Shown: positions 37,509 through 46,204, counted from the stretch's first letter. The stretch is 64,000 bases of DNA from Micromonospora polyrhachis (GCF_014203835.1 NZ_JACHJW010000001.1:3794501-3858500), one strand, 5' to 3'. A program made the numbers and translations. The notes: a model not told the origin generated them from the sequence alone.

Positions 37509-38603
37509 TCAGGAGATGTTCTTGACCGCGGTCTCGACCTTGGCCCGTACCGACTCGGGCAGCGGGGCGTAGCCCAGCTCGGTCAGCTCCGCCTGGCCGG
37601 CGGTGCTGGCGGCGTGCGTGAGGAAGCCCTTGACCAGCGGCAGCTTGTCGGCGGGTAGGCCCTTGCTGCACACGATCTCGTAGGTCACCAGGACGATCGG
37701 GTAGGCCCCGGCCTCCTTGGTGTTGTAGTCGATCGACAGCTTGAGGTCGTCGCCCTCACCGGTCAGCTTCGCCCCGGCGATGGTCTTACCGGCCGACTCG
37801 GCGGTCAGCGCGGCGAACTCGCCCGCCCCGTTGCCGACCTTGGCCATCTTCAGGGCCGAGTTCTCGGCGTACGACCATTCGACGTACCCGATGGCGCCGT
37901 CGGCCTGCTTGACCGCGCTGGCCACACCGTCGGAGCCCTTGGCGCCGGTGCCACCGGGGGCCTTCCACGCCTTGGCCTTGCCGAAGGTCCAGTCGGCCTC
38001 GGCGGTCTTGGACAGGAAGTTGGTGAAGTTGTCGGTGGTGCCGGACTCGTCGGAGCGGTGCACCGCCTGGATCGTGGTCGACGGAAGCTTGGCACCCGGG
38101 TTGTCGGCCTGGATCGCCGCGTCGTCCCACTTGGTGACCTTGCCGGCGAAGATCTTCGCCAGGGTGGCCGGCTTGAGCTGGAGGTTGTCCACGCCGTCGA
38201 GGTGGTAGACGATGGCCACCGGGCCGATCACCATCGGCAGGTGGATGGCCTTGCCGCTGACGCACTTCGCGTCGGCCTTGGGCTGCTCGTCCTCCTTGAG
38301 TACGGAGTCGGAGCCGGCGAAGTCGGCGGTGCCCGCGATGAACGCCTGGATTCCGGCACCGGAGCCGGAAGCCTCGTAGTTGATCGTGGTGCCCTGGCAC
38401 TTCTGCTGGTATGCCTTGATCCACTCGGCGACGGCGTTCTTCTGCGCGGACGAGCCCTGCGCGTTGAGCGTGCCGGTGGCGCAGTTGGCGGAATTGGTGG
38501 TCGAGGACCCGGTGGGCTCGTTGTTGTCCGAGCCGCACGCGCTGAGGGCGAGCGTCGCAGTCAGAGCGAGGCAGGCGAGGGTGCCGTGCCGCTGGAGCTT
38601 CAC
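37509..38603 (-). CDS. pstS: Phosphate-binding lipoprotein PstS
   Basis: The 364-residue protein has a lipoprotein signal ending LALSACG and the PstS fold with NAQGSSAQKNAVAEWIKAYQQ, INYEASGSGAGIQAFIAGTADFAGSDSVL (phosphate-binding SGSG loop) and VHRSDESGTTDNFTNFL. It captures phosphate outside the membrane and delivers it to PstCA. Start GTG at 38603. First gene of the operon, with PHO-box repeats about 116 bp upstream. Confidence 0.96.
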   Translation of the reverse strand: MKLQRHGTLACLALTATLALSACGSDNNEPTGSSTTNSANCATGTLNAQGSSAQKNAVAEWIKAYQQKCQGTTINYEASGSGAGIQAFIAGTADFAGSDSVLKEDEQPKADAKCVSGKAIHLPMVIGPVAIVYHLDGVDNLQLKPATLAKIFAGKVTKWDDAAIQADNPGAKLPSTTIQAVHRSDESGTTDNFTNFLSKTAEADWTFGKAKAWKAPGGTGAKGSDGVASAVKQADGAIGYVEWSYAENSALKMAKVGNGAGEFAALTAESAGKTIAGAKLTGEGDDLKLSIDYNTKEAGAYPIVLVTYEIVCSKGLPADKLPLVKGFLTHAASTAGQAELTELGYAPLPESVRAKVETAVKNIS

Positions 38604-38718
38604 CTGAGGTGTTTCCCTTCACATGGACGGAAGCGCCGGGATCCCTGAGCACCCCGGGAGCCGACTGTCGAACCGGCTAGTAGGGAAGTTAGGAGTGCCA
38701 GGTAGCCGGCTTGCCGGT

Positions 38719-38762
38719 CACAAGTGAACGGGGGGTGAACAGGTGCGGCCGGGTAGGTGACC
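38719..38762 (-). promoter_or_regulatory. PHO box upstream of pstS
   Basis: Read in the direction of pstS: GGTCACCTACC, an 11-base spacer unit, GTTCACCCCCC, GTTCACTTGTG. The last two adjoining units (38719-38740) are a good PhoP direct repeat; the first is a same-phase half site at 38752-38762. Confidence 0.82.
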
Positions 38763-38823
38763 GTCAGCTAAGGGTGAGTTGTCCGTTTCGTGAACTGGCG
38801 TGACCTACGCGCCCGGTGTCGGG

Positions 38824-39801
38824 TCACGCCCTCCGGTAGCCGACGTCGATCGACCGGCGGGCGAAGCCGAGCCGGCTGTAGAGACGCACCGCCGAGGTGT
38901 TCGACTCGTCGACGTAGAGCATGGCCCGGGTCAGTCCCTGGTCGCGCAGGTGACGTAGGCCGGCGGTAGTGAGCGCCCGGCCCAGTCCCAGCCCGTGTGC
39001 GTCCGGCTCGACGCCCACCACGTACACCTCGCCGATCGGGACGGACCCGTCGCCGGCGTGCACCTTGGTCCAGTGGAAACCGAGCAGCCGCCCGGTGGCA
39101 TCCTCGGTGGCCACCAGGAAACCGGCCGGGTCGAACCAGGGCTCGGCCATCCGGGCGTGTAGGTCAGCCAGGGTCCACCGGCCCTGTTCCGGGTGGCTGG
39201 CGAAGGCGCGTCGGTTGACCGCGACCCACGCCTCGTCGTCCACACCGGGGCGGAAGGCGCGGATCGACATCCCCGCGGCGAGCCGGGGCTCGGGTAGTGG
39301 GGTGGACAGCGGTAGGCGCATCTGCCACAGCACGCGGACCCGCTCGAATCCCAGGTCGAGCGCGAGGGCCGCGGCCGACGGGTGGTCGCCGTGTGCCCAG
39401 ACGTACAGCGGTCCGCCAGCGTGCGCGGCGGTCGCGGTGACCAGCGCGCGGCCGAGACCACGACGGCGGCGGGCCGGGTGTACGACCAACTCCGCGGTCG
39501 CGTCGCCGGTACCGACCGCCTCGGCGGAGGAGGTCGGCTTGTCGTCGGACGGCGTGGTCGGCTCGTCGGTGCTGGCGGGTTCCAGGTGGGCGTATCCGGT
39601 CAGTTGGTCGTCCGGGCCGTGGATCAGCAGGTGGGTGCCGTGTCCCTGGCGGATCCGGAGCAGGGTGTGCTCAGAGAACGGGTTCGCACCATCGGTGACG
39701 GCAGCCGCCTCGGCCAGCGCCAGGACCTCGCGGACCAGGTCCTCGGTCAGCTCCCCGACAATTCCAACCTGGACACTCGTTACGGCGGCTCTGCTGGTCA
39801 T
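38824..39801 (-). CDS. mshD: Mycothiol synthase MshD
   Basis: From the ATG at 39801 the protein has 325 residues with two GNAT domains: ELVVHPARRRRGLGRALVTATAAHA in the first and VYVVGVEPDAHGLGLGRALTTAGLRHLRDQGLTRAMLYVDESNTSAVRLYSRLGF in the second, the typical MshD layout. It acetylates Cys-GlcN-Ins to finish mycothiol, the actinobacterial redox thiol. An insertion rich in Thr/Asp (EPASTDEPTTPSDDKPTSS) lies in the first domain. It neighbours pst and glnR, an arrangement also found in mycobacteria. Confidence 0.95.
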   Translation of the reverse strand: MTSRAAVTSVQVGIVGELTEDLVREVLALAEAAAVTDGANPFSEHTLLRIRQGHGTHLLIHGPDDQLTGYAHLEPASTDEPTTPSDDKPTSSAEAVGTGDATAELVVHPARRRRGLGRALVTATAAHAGGPLYVWAHGDHPSAAALALDLGFERVRVLWQMRLPLSTPLPEPRLAAGMSIRAFRPGVDDEAWVAVNRRAFASHPEQGRWTLADLHARMAEPWFDPAGFLVATEDATGRLLGFHWTKVHAGDGSVPIGEVYVVGVEPDAHGLGLGRALTTAGLRHLRDQGLTRAMLYVDESNTSAVRLYSRLGFARRSIDVGYRRA

Positions 39802-39902
39802 TTCGTTACGGTAGCCCGCGTTACCGGCCCACTCGCCAGTGATCTGCGTCCAACCTGGAAGCGCGGTTGCTGTCGGTGCGTGGAGAGACGTGACACCGTC
39901 GA

Positions 39903-40808
39903 CTATTCCGCCTCGATCCGGGACCGGGTGGGCAGAGCTTCGAGATAGAAACGTTGCAGCAGGTTGGGCAGGATCGCGTACAGCGCGGCCATGGTGCCGC
40001 GACGGTCGCCACCGGCATCGTGCAGCAGCACGATGTCCCCGGCGCTGGTGCTGCCGGTCACGGTGTCCACGATGCTGCTGGCACCTGGCAGCGTCCAGTC
40101 CCGGGGATCCACCGTCCAGTGCAGCGGGGTCATACCGAGTTCGACGGCAACTTGGACCAGCCCGGAAGTCCAGTTCCCGCCAGGCTGGCGGTAGTAGCCG
40201 ATCCGGGCATCCGGTACGGCGGCCCGGATCGCCTCGTTGGTGCTGACCAGATCCGCCTCGATCTTCTGACGCGAACGGGCACCAAGACCGACGTCGTGGC
40301 TCCACGAGTGGTTGCAGAGGGTGTGCCCGTCGGCGACGATCGCACGCACCAGATCGGGATGGTTCAGGGCGTTCTGGCCGACCAGGCAGAAGGTCGCCTT
40401 GACGCCGTAGTAGCGCAGCAGGTCGAGTGCCTCCGGGGTGTAGTTCGGGTCGGGACCGTCGTCGAAGGTGAGGGCCACCTCCCGGGTACCGGTGGTCATC
40501 CGGCTGCCGAACGGGCCGCTCTCCTCCAACGGCAGCGGCAGGCCGAAGAAGCTCGGGTCCGGTGCGGAAGTGGGCGGTTGGCTCTCCGTCGGGGTGGGAC
40601 TGGGCGACTCCGGCTCGGTGTCGTGGCCGAGGTGATCGCTGCCGACGACGTCAGGACGTGTGGTCGGCCCACCGGTGGTCGCCGTACGTGTCTGGTGGCG
40701 TTTGTCTGGATTGTGGTTGATGCCAAGCGCGTAACCACCGACCAGGATCGAGACCAGGAGCGTGGTGGCGACGCTGAGGACGCGTACGGCGGAGAGCTTG
40801 GCCGCCAT
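39903..40808 (-). CDS. Polysaccharide deacetylase (NodB domain), membrane-anchored
   Basis: About 301 residues: an N-terminal anchor (LSVATTLLVSILVGGYALGI), a Pro/Ser/Thr-rich linker (about 35-85) and a carbohydrate esterase 4 domain with TFDDGPDPNYTPEAL (motif 1, catalytic and metal Asp), NHSWSHDVG (metal His pair), RQPGGNW, and DIVLLHDAGGDR. It should deacetylate a cell-wall or capsular sugar outside the membrane. ATG at 40808 is preferred; a GTG four codons upstream is possible and no clear ribosome binding site decides. Confidence 0.9.
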   Translation of the reverse strand: MAAKLSAVRVLSVATTLLVSILVGGYALGINHNPDKRHQTRTATTGGPTTRPDVVGSDHLGHDTEPESPSPTPTESQPPTSAPDPSFFGLPLPLEESGPFGSRMTTGTREVALTFDDGPDPNYTPEALDLLRYYGVKATFCLVGQNALNHPDLVRAIVADGHTLCNHSWSHDVGLGARSRQKIEADLVSTNEAIRAAVPDARIGYYRQPGGNWTSGLVQVAVELGMTPLHWTVDPRDWTLPGASSIVDTVTGSTSAGDIVLLHDAGGDRRGTMAALYAILPNLLQRFYLEALPTRSRIEAE

Positions 40809-41119
40809 CAAACTGCCCACAGTCTGCTGCTGGTCGGCCCACTCCGAGCCACATGATCCGTCGCCGACGCCACCGTCGCCCCCTTCGCACGTTCCTGAGC
40901 CGCCAGGATATGCGCGTATTTTGGGGATAAGGGAGGCTTTCTAGCATTCAGCCCTATTCGTTGGAGTGACCCGGAGGGCGGGCAGGGCGGACAGCAAGGA
41001 CGCCACCCGGACGGTGGCCCAGAGTGGCGTCTGGCAGGGGCAGGTGCCCACGTGCCGGCTGGCTGGCGTGGTGCTGGCGTGGTGCTGGCGTGGCTCCGGC
41101 CAGCCTGCGATGGCTCGCG
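40809..41119. other. Intergenic region between the deacetylase gene and the 3' end of glnR
   Basis: About 310 bp without a convincing gene. It should hold the deacetylase promoter; an A/T-richer patch around 40912-40945 is the best candidate. GACGCCAC and GTGGCGTC (about 40998 and 41027) can pair as a weak hairpin. Confidence 0.4.
41063..41095. repeat. Tandem repeat, three 11-bp units
   Basis: CTGGCGTGGTG occurs at 41063 and 41074, followed by CTGGCGTGGCT at 41085. It lies 25 bp beyond the glnR stop codon. Confidence 0.7.
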
Positions 41120-41878
41120 TCAGACCGGCAGGCGGGTTGAACCGTTGGCGGGCCGGCGGGCGGAGGTGGCCGGGCTGCCGGCCGGTTCGGCGTCGGGCAG
41201 GGACCGCGACGACGGTACGACGAACTTGTAACCCACCTGGCGGACCGTGCCGATCATCGACTCGTACTCGGAGCCGAGCTTGGCGCGTAGCCGGCGTACG
41301 TGCACGTCGACCGTACGCGTGCCGCCGAAGTAGTCGTAGCCCCAGACCTCACGGAGTAGTTGGTCACGAGTGAAGACCCGCCCCGGATGCTGAGCGAGGA
41401 ACTTGAGGAGTTCGAACTCCTTGTAGGTGAGGTCGAGCGGGCGGCCCTTCAACTTGGCGGCGTAGGTGTCCGGGTCGATGGTCAACTCGCTGGCCCGGAT
41501 CAGTCCGCTCGCCCCGGTGGTCGCGCTGTTGAGTCGACCAACGGTCAACCGCAGCCGTGCCTCGACCTCGGCCGGTCCGGCTCCGGTGAGGATCACGTCG
41601 TCCACGCCCCAGTCGGAGTTGAGGGCGATCAGCCCCGCTTCGGTGACCACCGCGATCAGCGGTACCCCGAGCCCGGTGGAGTGCAGCATCCGGCAGGTGG
41701 CGCGGGCGTCACTGAGTTCCGAGCGAGCGTCCACCAGCACGGCGTCCGGGCTCGGTCCGGAGACGAGGGTGCGGACGTCACGCGGAGCGGTACGCACCGA
41801 GTGGGGGAGTAGGTCGAGGGCCGGGAGTACGGCCGAAGGCTCGGCTGCCCGCGCGGTCACCAGTAGCAGGAGCTCCAC
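41120..41878 (-). CDS. glnR: GlnR-type nitrogen regulator (orphan OmpR/PhoB-like)
   Basis: The 252-residue protein matches GlnR across its length: [31 protein letters not shown] at the start, an atypical receiver domain with [13 protein letters not shown] and [21 protein letters not shown], and a winged-helix domain [58 protein letters not shown]. GlnR activates ammonium assimilation genes and works without a partner kinase. The start is GTG at 41878, set by a perfect GGAGGTGATT four bases upstream. Confidence 0.95.
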   Translation of the reverse strand: MELLLLVTARAAEPSAVLPALDLLPHSVRTAPRDVRTLVSGPSPDAVLVDARSELSDARATCRMLHSTGLGVPLIAVVTEAGLIALNSDWGVDDVILTGAGPAEVEARLRLTVGRLNSATTGASGLIRASELTIDPDTYAAKLKGRPLDLTYKEFELLKFLAQHPGRVFTRDQLLREVWGYDYFGGTRTVDVHVRRLRAKLGSEYESMIGTVRQVGYKFVVPSSRSLPDAEPAGSPATSARRPANGSTRLPV

Positions 41879-42127
41879 GCAATCACCTCCGTCCCGGCGG
41901 CAGGGCCGCGCGGTGGCCAGCGGAGTTCCGGCTCGCGGGTGCCCGCTGGAGACTGGTGTGGGTCCCGGCGGCGCTGACGGGCAAGTCGGGCTGAGCTTAA
42001 CCGATTCTCCGACCACCCCAGTGGTGAGAAATCGTCTTTGTCGTCTTTGTCGATTTGGCTGGGCAGGTTTTTACGTGGTGGAAACCGTGACCGGCGCGTA
42101 CCCCGTCCGGTCTGGCACGATCAGGGC

Positions 42128-43582
42128 GTGCACCCCTCGATGCCCCCCGAGACCGGTCGCGACTCCTGGGCCGACGGCGGCCGACCCGAACCACCGGGTC
42201 GCGATCGGCCTGGAGCGCCTGGCCAGGATCGGCTCGGACCGCCCGGCCCGGACCGGCGGCCCGTACCCCCGGGCCGTGATCGGCCGGGCCCGCCCGGTGG
42301 TGATCGGTCCGTACCCCCGGGCCAGGGTCGGTCCGTACCCCCGGGCCAGGATCGACCCGGACCACCCGGCCAGGGTCGGTTCGGACCGCCCGGCCCGGAG
42401 CGACCCGTACCGCCCGGCGGTGATCGGCCCGTAGTGTCCGGTCCGGATCGGCGGCCTGGTCCGCCCGGCGGTGATCGGCCCGTACCTCCGGGTCGTGATC
42501 GACCCGTACCGCCCGGCGGTGATCGGCCCGTAGCGTCCGGTCCGGATCGGCCCGGCCCGCCCGGCCGCAGCCGCGTACCGGATTTCCACGGCCCGGCCGA
42601 CGTCGGACCGGGTCGTCCGCCCCGAATGGTCGACCACCCGTCCGACCGGGTGGACGACGAGTGGAGTGAGTTCGGTGTCGGACGACGCACCCGGGGGGAA
42701 CTGGTGCCCGGACCCCCGCCAGCCGACGACGAGCTGGACGAGGAAGAGATCGAGGTCGTTCCGGTCCGCCGCTCGCTGGCACTCGCCATCGGCGGTTTTG
42801 CCGCGCTGCTCGGGATCGGATTGGTCTTCGGGGCCCAGTTGGCTGGCCCGGGCAGCGCCCGGGTGCCCTTCGCCATCGTGGTCTTCGGGGTGCAGGTCCT
42901 CTTCGTTCTCGCCTGGACCATGGCGATGCGTCCACCCGCGTTGTTCCTGGTCGCCGGGATCGCCGTCGTGGCGGCGGCCATCGCCGACGTCGCCGCCGTC
43001 ACGGCCGAGATCGCCGGCCTGGCCCCGCTCGGTTACGTGGCGGTGGGCGGCTTCGTCGCCGGGGTGCTCGGCCAACTCATCCGGCCCGCCGACCGCGCCC
43101 GTGTCACCGATTCCCTCGGCTCCACTCTGCTCATCGTGGTCGGTGTCGTAGCGCTGGGGACGCTCATCGTGCTCACCCGAGTGCCGATCGGTACTCAAGC
43201 GATCTTCGTGTGCCTCACAGCGGCCGGGGTTTCGTTGACGGTGGCCCGGTTGACCGACGCGGTGCTGCCATGGCCCAGGTTGGCTCCGCAGGTGCCCCGA
43301 GGGGCGGCCGGCGTGGTCATCGGCTCGATGGTCGGCACGCTCGCCGCCGGGATCATCGGGATATACCTGGTCGGTTTCACCCCGACCAGTGCCGCTGTGA
43401 TCGGCCTGGTCACCGCAGCCGCCGCTGCCCTGACCGACCTGGCGGTCGGTTACGCGGAGGCGGGTCGGCTGATGGCCGGTGACCCCCCGACGATGTGGGT
43501 CGCCCGGCACATGCAGGGTCCACTGGGCGGGTTCGCGCTGGCCGCACCGGCCGCATACGCGATGAGCGTGCTCTTCCTCTGA
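42128..43582 (+). CDS. Membrane protein with PPG-DRP repeat domain
   Basis: About 484 residues from GTG 42128 (ATG 42140 also possible). Residues about 22-150 are roughly sixteen 8-residue repeats of the type PPGGDRPV or PPGQDRPG, intrinsically disordered and positively charged. An acidic stretch (DDELDEEEIEVVP) precedes seven or more hydrophobic segments in the C-terminal 290 residues (LALAIGGFAALLGIGLVFGAQL, FAIVVFGVQVLFVLAWTMAM, and others). Function unknown; the C-terminal part resembles uncharacterised actinobacterial membrane proteins. It is divergent from glnR. Confidence 0.75.
   Translation: MHPSMPPETGRDSWADGGRPEPPGRDRPGAPGQDRLGPPGPDRRPVPPGRDRPGPPGGDRSVPPGQGRSVPPGQDRPGPPGQGRFGPPGPERPVPPGGDRPVVSGPDRRPGPPGGDRPVPPGRDRPVPPGGDRPVASGPDRPGPPGRSRVPDFHGPADVGPGRPPRMVDHPSDRVDDEWSEFGVGRRTRGELVPGPPPADDELDEEEIEVVPVRRSLALAIGGFAALLGIGLVFGAQLAGPGSARVPFAIVVFGVQVLFVLAWTMAMRPPALFLVAGIAVVAAAIADVAAVTAEIAGLAPLGYVAVGGFVAGVLGQLIRPADRARVTDSLGSTLLIVVGVVALGTLIVLTRVPIGTQAIFVCLTAAGVSLTVARLTDAVLPWPRLAPQVPRGAAGVVIGSMVGTLAAGIIGIYLVGFTPTSAAVIGLVTAAAAALTDLAVGYAEAGRLMAGDPPTMWVARHMQGPLGGFALAAPAAYAMSVLFL
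42191..42573 (+). repeat. Coding tandem repeat, about sixteen 24-bp units
   Basis: The DNA repeats a 24-bp pattern close to CCCGGCGGTGATCGGCCCGT, giving the PPG-x-DRP-x residue repeat. Units differ mainly at the fourth residue (G, R, Q or P). All six frames are open across it, which explains several false long frames here. Confidence 0.8.
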
Positions 43583-43685
43583 TCCGCACCGATGGGATCA
43601 GGCTGATCCGCACCGATTGCGGATCAGGGAAGTCGGGTACATGACGGTGCGGCGATCGGTGGCACCGGACGAGTCAGGAGGCGGC

Positions 43686-44477
43686 GTGGCAGACAGCTAT
43701 CAGACGTACCCGGAGCAGCCGGTCCGGCGGCGGCGGCGGGGCCGCCGGCTGCTGATCACATTGTTCGTCCTGTTGCTCGTGCTGGCCGGTGTGCTGGTGG
43801 TGGCTGACCGGTTGGCCGTCGGGATCGCTGAGCGCGCCATCACCGAGCAGGCCGAGCGGGAACTCACCCGGCAGCAGATCACCTCGTCGCAGCCGGACGT
43901 CAGTGTGCACGGCTTCCCGTTCCTTACCCAGGTGGCCGGCGGCCGGTACGAGTCGATCACCATCAAGGTCCGGGACGCCGAGGGGCCGGTCCGGGGACAG
44001 AGCGTACGCCTGCCTGAGATCAACATTGATGCGCGTGACGTCGACGCGCCACTGGACACCCTGCGTTCCGGGCAGGGGACGATTACCGCCAAGACGGTGG
44101 TGGGCACCGGAACCGTCTCCTACGACACGGTCGCACAGTTCATGGGCAAGCCCGGGCTCACTCTCTCCGAGCAGGGCGGCAAACTTGCCGTGGCCGGGCC
44201 GTTGGAGATCCTCGGTCAGGAACGCATGCTGCGCGGCACGGCGGACCTGAGCATCGTGCAGGGACAGGTGGCGATCAAGTTCGACACCCTCGACGTCGAG
44301 GGCCTGACCGTGAATCCGCTGGCCGAGGCGCTGATCAAGTCGTACGCCCGGCAGATCTCCATCAAACTGCCGCTGCCGGCCATGCCGTTCCAGCTCGACG
44401 TGCAGGAGGTCCGGCCGGAGCCGGAGGGCCTGGCCGTCCGGGCGACCGCCACGAACGTGCCGCTCAACGGGGCCTAG
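43686..44477 (+). CDS. LmeA-like phospholipid-binding protein (DUF2993)
   Basis: The 263-residue protein has a basic N-terminus (RRRRRGRRLL), one membrane anchor (ITLFVLLLVLAGVLVVADRLA) and the DUF2993 domain, as in LmeA of mycobacteria: AITEQAERELTRQQITSSQPDVSVHGFPFLTQVAGGRYESITIKV at its start and IKLPLPAMPFQLDVQEVRPEPEGLAVRATATNVPL at its end. Family members bind phospholipids in the cell envelope and aid lipoglycan synthesis. GTG at 43686 is chosen because AGGAGG lies four bases before it; ATG at 43641 is an alternative. Confidence 0.85.
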   Translation: MADSYQTYPEQPVRRRRRGRRLLITLFVLLLVLAGVLVVADRLAVGIAERAITEQAERELTRQQITSSQPDVSVHGFPFLTQVAGGRYESITIKVRDAEGPVRGQSVRLPEINIDARDVDAPLDTLRSGQGTITAKTVVGTGTVSYDTVAQFMGKPGLTLSEQGGKLAVAGPLEILGQERMLRGTADLSIVQGQVAIKFDTLDVEGLTVNPLAEALIKSYARQISIKLPLPAMPFQLDVQEVRPEPEGLAVRATATNVPLNGA

Positions 44478-44513
44478 CCGCGTACTGCCCAACGGGGCCT
44501 GGACGAAGGCGCA

Positions 44514-44551
44514 CACCATCCGGGACGACTTGGACAGCGTCCCGGATGGTG
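44514..44551 (+). terminator. Terminator hairpin after the DUF2993 gene
   Basis: A perfect 14-bp stem (CACCATCCGGGACG and complement) with a ten-base loop, 37 bases after the stop codon. It separates the DUF2993 gene from the sulfur unit. Confidence 0.85.
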
Positions 44552-44597
44552 GTCTGTCCTGGGGCAGTGGCCTGAACCGCTGGTAAGCTCCGTGGCC

Positions 44598-44675
44598 ATG
44601 GGGACGCTCCTCACCAAACGGCGCGCGGTCGACCTGTGTCGCGTGGCCACCTGCCTGTGTCGCTCTGCCATCTGA
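44598..44675 (+). CDS. Cysteine-rich leader peptide upstream of sseA
   Basis: A 25-codon reading frame from ATG 44598 to TGA 44675 that ends with the pattern RRAVDLCRVATCLCRSAI. Cysteines are at 14, 19 and 21. Short peptides with this Arg-Arg-Val-Asp-Leu-Cys-Arg-Val pattern stand before sulfur-metabolism genes in many actinobacteria, and cysteine-coding leaders act as attenuators in mycobacteria. An 8-bp hairpin (44662-44669 with 44677-44684) begins right after the third cysteine codon and spans the stop, so ribosome stalling at cysteine codons would disturb it. The rhodanese gene starts 168 bases downstream. Regulation by cysteine supply is inference. Confidence 0.82.
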   Translation: MGTLLTKRRAVDLCRVATCLCRSAI

Positions 44676-44843
44676 CGGCAGAGCTGCTCGTTGCGTACCC
44701 TCTGACATTCTCCCCACGCCCGGCAGCGGCGCCGTCGCACAACCCGTGATCCGTTCCGTTGGGTCCCGCGTGTGAAGTGCGACCAGTGCACAGCGTCCTA
44801 CACGCGCTGACTCACACCACCATCCTCACCAGGGAGTGAACTG

Positions 44844-45692
44844 ATGAGTCGCGACACCGCGCTCGTCTCGGCTGACTGGGCCGAGAAGAACATCGACACC
44901 CCGGGCGTCGTCTTCGTCGAGGTCGACGAGGACACCGCCGCCTACGACACCAACCACATCGCCGGTGCGGTCAAGCTCGACTGGCGGACCGACCTCCAGG
45001 ACCCGGTCCGCCGGGACTTCGTCAACAAGTCGCAGTTCGAGGCGCTGCTCTCCGAGCGGGGCATCGCCAACGACGACACCGTCATCCTGTACGGCGGCAA
45101 CAACAACTGGTTCGCCGCCTACGCGTACTGGTACTTCAAGCTCTACGGGCACGGCGACGTACGCCTGCTCGACGGTGGCCGCAAGAAGTGGGAGCTGGAC
45201 GCCCGGCCGCTGGTCAGCGACCCGGTCTCCCGCCCCGCCACCCGGTACGTCGCGCAGGAACCGGACACGTCCATCCGGGCGTTCCGCGACGAGACAGTCG
45301 CTGCGATCGGCGTGCAGAACCTGGTCGACGTGCGCTCGCCCGACGAGTACGCCGGCCGACTGCTCGCCCCGGCCCACCTGCCGCAGGAGCAGGCCCAGCG
45401 GGCGGGGCACATCCCAACCGCGGTCAGCGTGCCGTGGTCCAAGGCGGCCAACGAGGACGGCACCTTCAAGTCCGACGACGAACTGCGGGCGATCTACGCG
45501 GCGGCCGGGCTGGACGACAGCTTGGACACCATCGCCTACTGCCGGATCGGCGAGCGTTCCTCGCACACCTGGTTTGTGCTCAAGGAACTGCTCGGCCACC
45601 AGAACGTGAAGAACTACGACGGATCCTGGACCGAGTACGGCTCGCTGGTTGGCGTGCCGGTCGTACTCGGCGACGAGCCTGGGGAGGCCTGA
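44844..45692 (+). CDS. sseA: Thiosulfate sulfurtransferase (rhodanese)
   Basis: The 282-residue protein has two rhodanese domains. The second carries the active-site loop AYCRIGERSSHTW with the catalytic cysteine; DVRSPDEYAGRL and HIPTAVSVPW are typical. It is close to the CysA2/SseA group of actinobacteria. It transfers sulfane sulfur from thiosulfate or a similar donor to a thiol acceptor. AGGGAGTGA precedes the ATG. It forms an operon with sseC, two bases on, behind a cysteine-rich leader peptide. Confidence 0.95.
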   Translation: MSRDTALVSADWAEKNIDTPGVVFVEVDEDTAAYDTNHIAGAVKLDWRTDLQDPVRRDFVNKSQFEALLSERGIANDDTVILYGGNNNWFAAYAYWYFKLYGHGDVRLLDGGRKKWELDARPLVSDPVSRPATRYVAQEPDTSIRAFRDETVAAIGVQNLVDVRSPDEYAGRLLAPAHLPQEQAQRAGHIPTAVSVPWSKAANEDGTFKSDDELRAIYAAAGLDDSLDTIAYCRIGERSSHTWFVLKELLGHQNVKNYDGSWTEYGSLVGVPVVLGDEPGEA

Positions 45693-45694
45693 GC

Positions 45695-46048
45695 ATGACT
45701 GCACCAGTTTCCGCTGCCACCACTGCCGCCGCTAGCACTGCCGCCGGTTGCGCGGCTCCGGACCAGTCCGCCCCGCTGCCCGCCAGCCTGGACCTGGAGA
45801 AGGAGACCGTCATCACCGGCGTCGTACGCATCGACTCTGGCGAGCCGGTGCCCGGGGCGTACGTCCGGCTGCTCGACTCCACCGGTGAGTTCACCGCCGA
45901 GGTGGTCACCTCGCCGGCCGGCCAGTTCCGGTTCTTCGCGGCTCCGGGGACCTGGACGCTGCGCGCCCTGTCCCGGCATGGCAACGGCGACCTGGCCGTC
46001 ACCGCTGGCCGGGGCTTCAACGAGGTGGGCGTGACCGTCGTCGCCTGA
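45695..46048 (+). CDS. sseC: DUF1416 protein SseC
   Basis: The 117-residue protein has an Ala/Thr-rich start and a beta-sandwich core of the DUF1416 family: ETVITGVVRIDSGEPVPGAYVRLLDSTGEFTAEVVTSPAGQFRFFAAPGTWTLRALS. It is almost always encoded right behind the sseA/cysA2 rhodanese and is therefore linked to sulfur transfer; its biochemical role is not established. A second cysteine-containing motif (AAGCAAPD) is near residue 19. ATG at 45695, two bases after the sseA stop. Confidence 0.92.
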   Translation: MTAPVSAATTAAASTAAGCAAPDQSAPLPASLDLEKETVITGVVRIDSGEPVPGAYVRLLDSTGEFTAEVVTSPAGQFRFFAAPGTWTLRALSRHGNGDLAVTAGRGFNEVGVTVVA

Positions 46049-46066
46049 GACATTTCTCTGTCGACA

Positions 46067-46108
46067 GTGGACGCCGTCCGGACCTGACTCGGTCCGGGCG
46101 GCGTCCAC
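46067..46108 (+). terminator. Strong terminator after sseC
   Basis: An 18-bp stem with one G-T pair (arms 46067-46084 and 46091-46108) and a six-base loop begins 18 bases after the sseC stop. Confidence 0.88.
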
Positions 46109-46126
46109 CCCCGTTGGCGGCGTCCA

Positions 46127-46200
46127 CCCCCGTTGATCAAGAGATTTGCGTCGACCGGATCGCCCTGGCCTGACGCAGATCTCTTGATCAACGCGAGGGG
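46127..46200. repeat. Long inverted repeat between convergent genes
   Basis: Arms 46127-46152 and 46172-46200 pair over about 25 bp with one mismatch and a small bulge (core GTTGATCAAGAGAT), loop 19 bases. The outer 15 bp of the right arm (GATCAACGCGAGGGG) is repeated at 46203-46217, inside the end of the DUF397 gene. Confidence 0.85.
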
Positions 46201-46204
46201 GCGA

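Noticed and set aside
42191..42573. Regular 24-bp repeats considered as a CRISPR array
   Set aside because: No unique spacers; the repeats are contiguous, coding and give a regular residue repeat.
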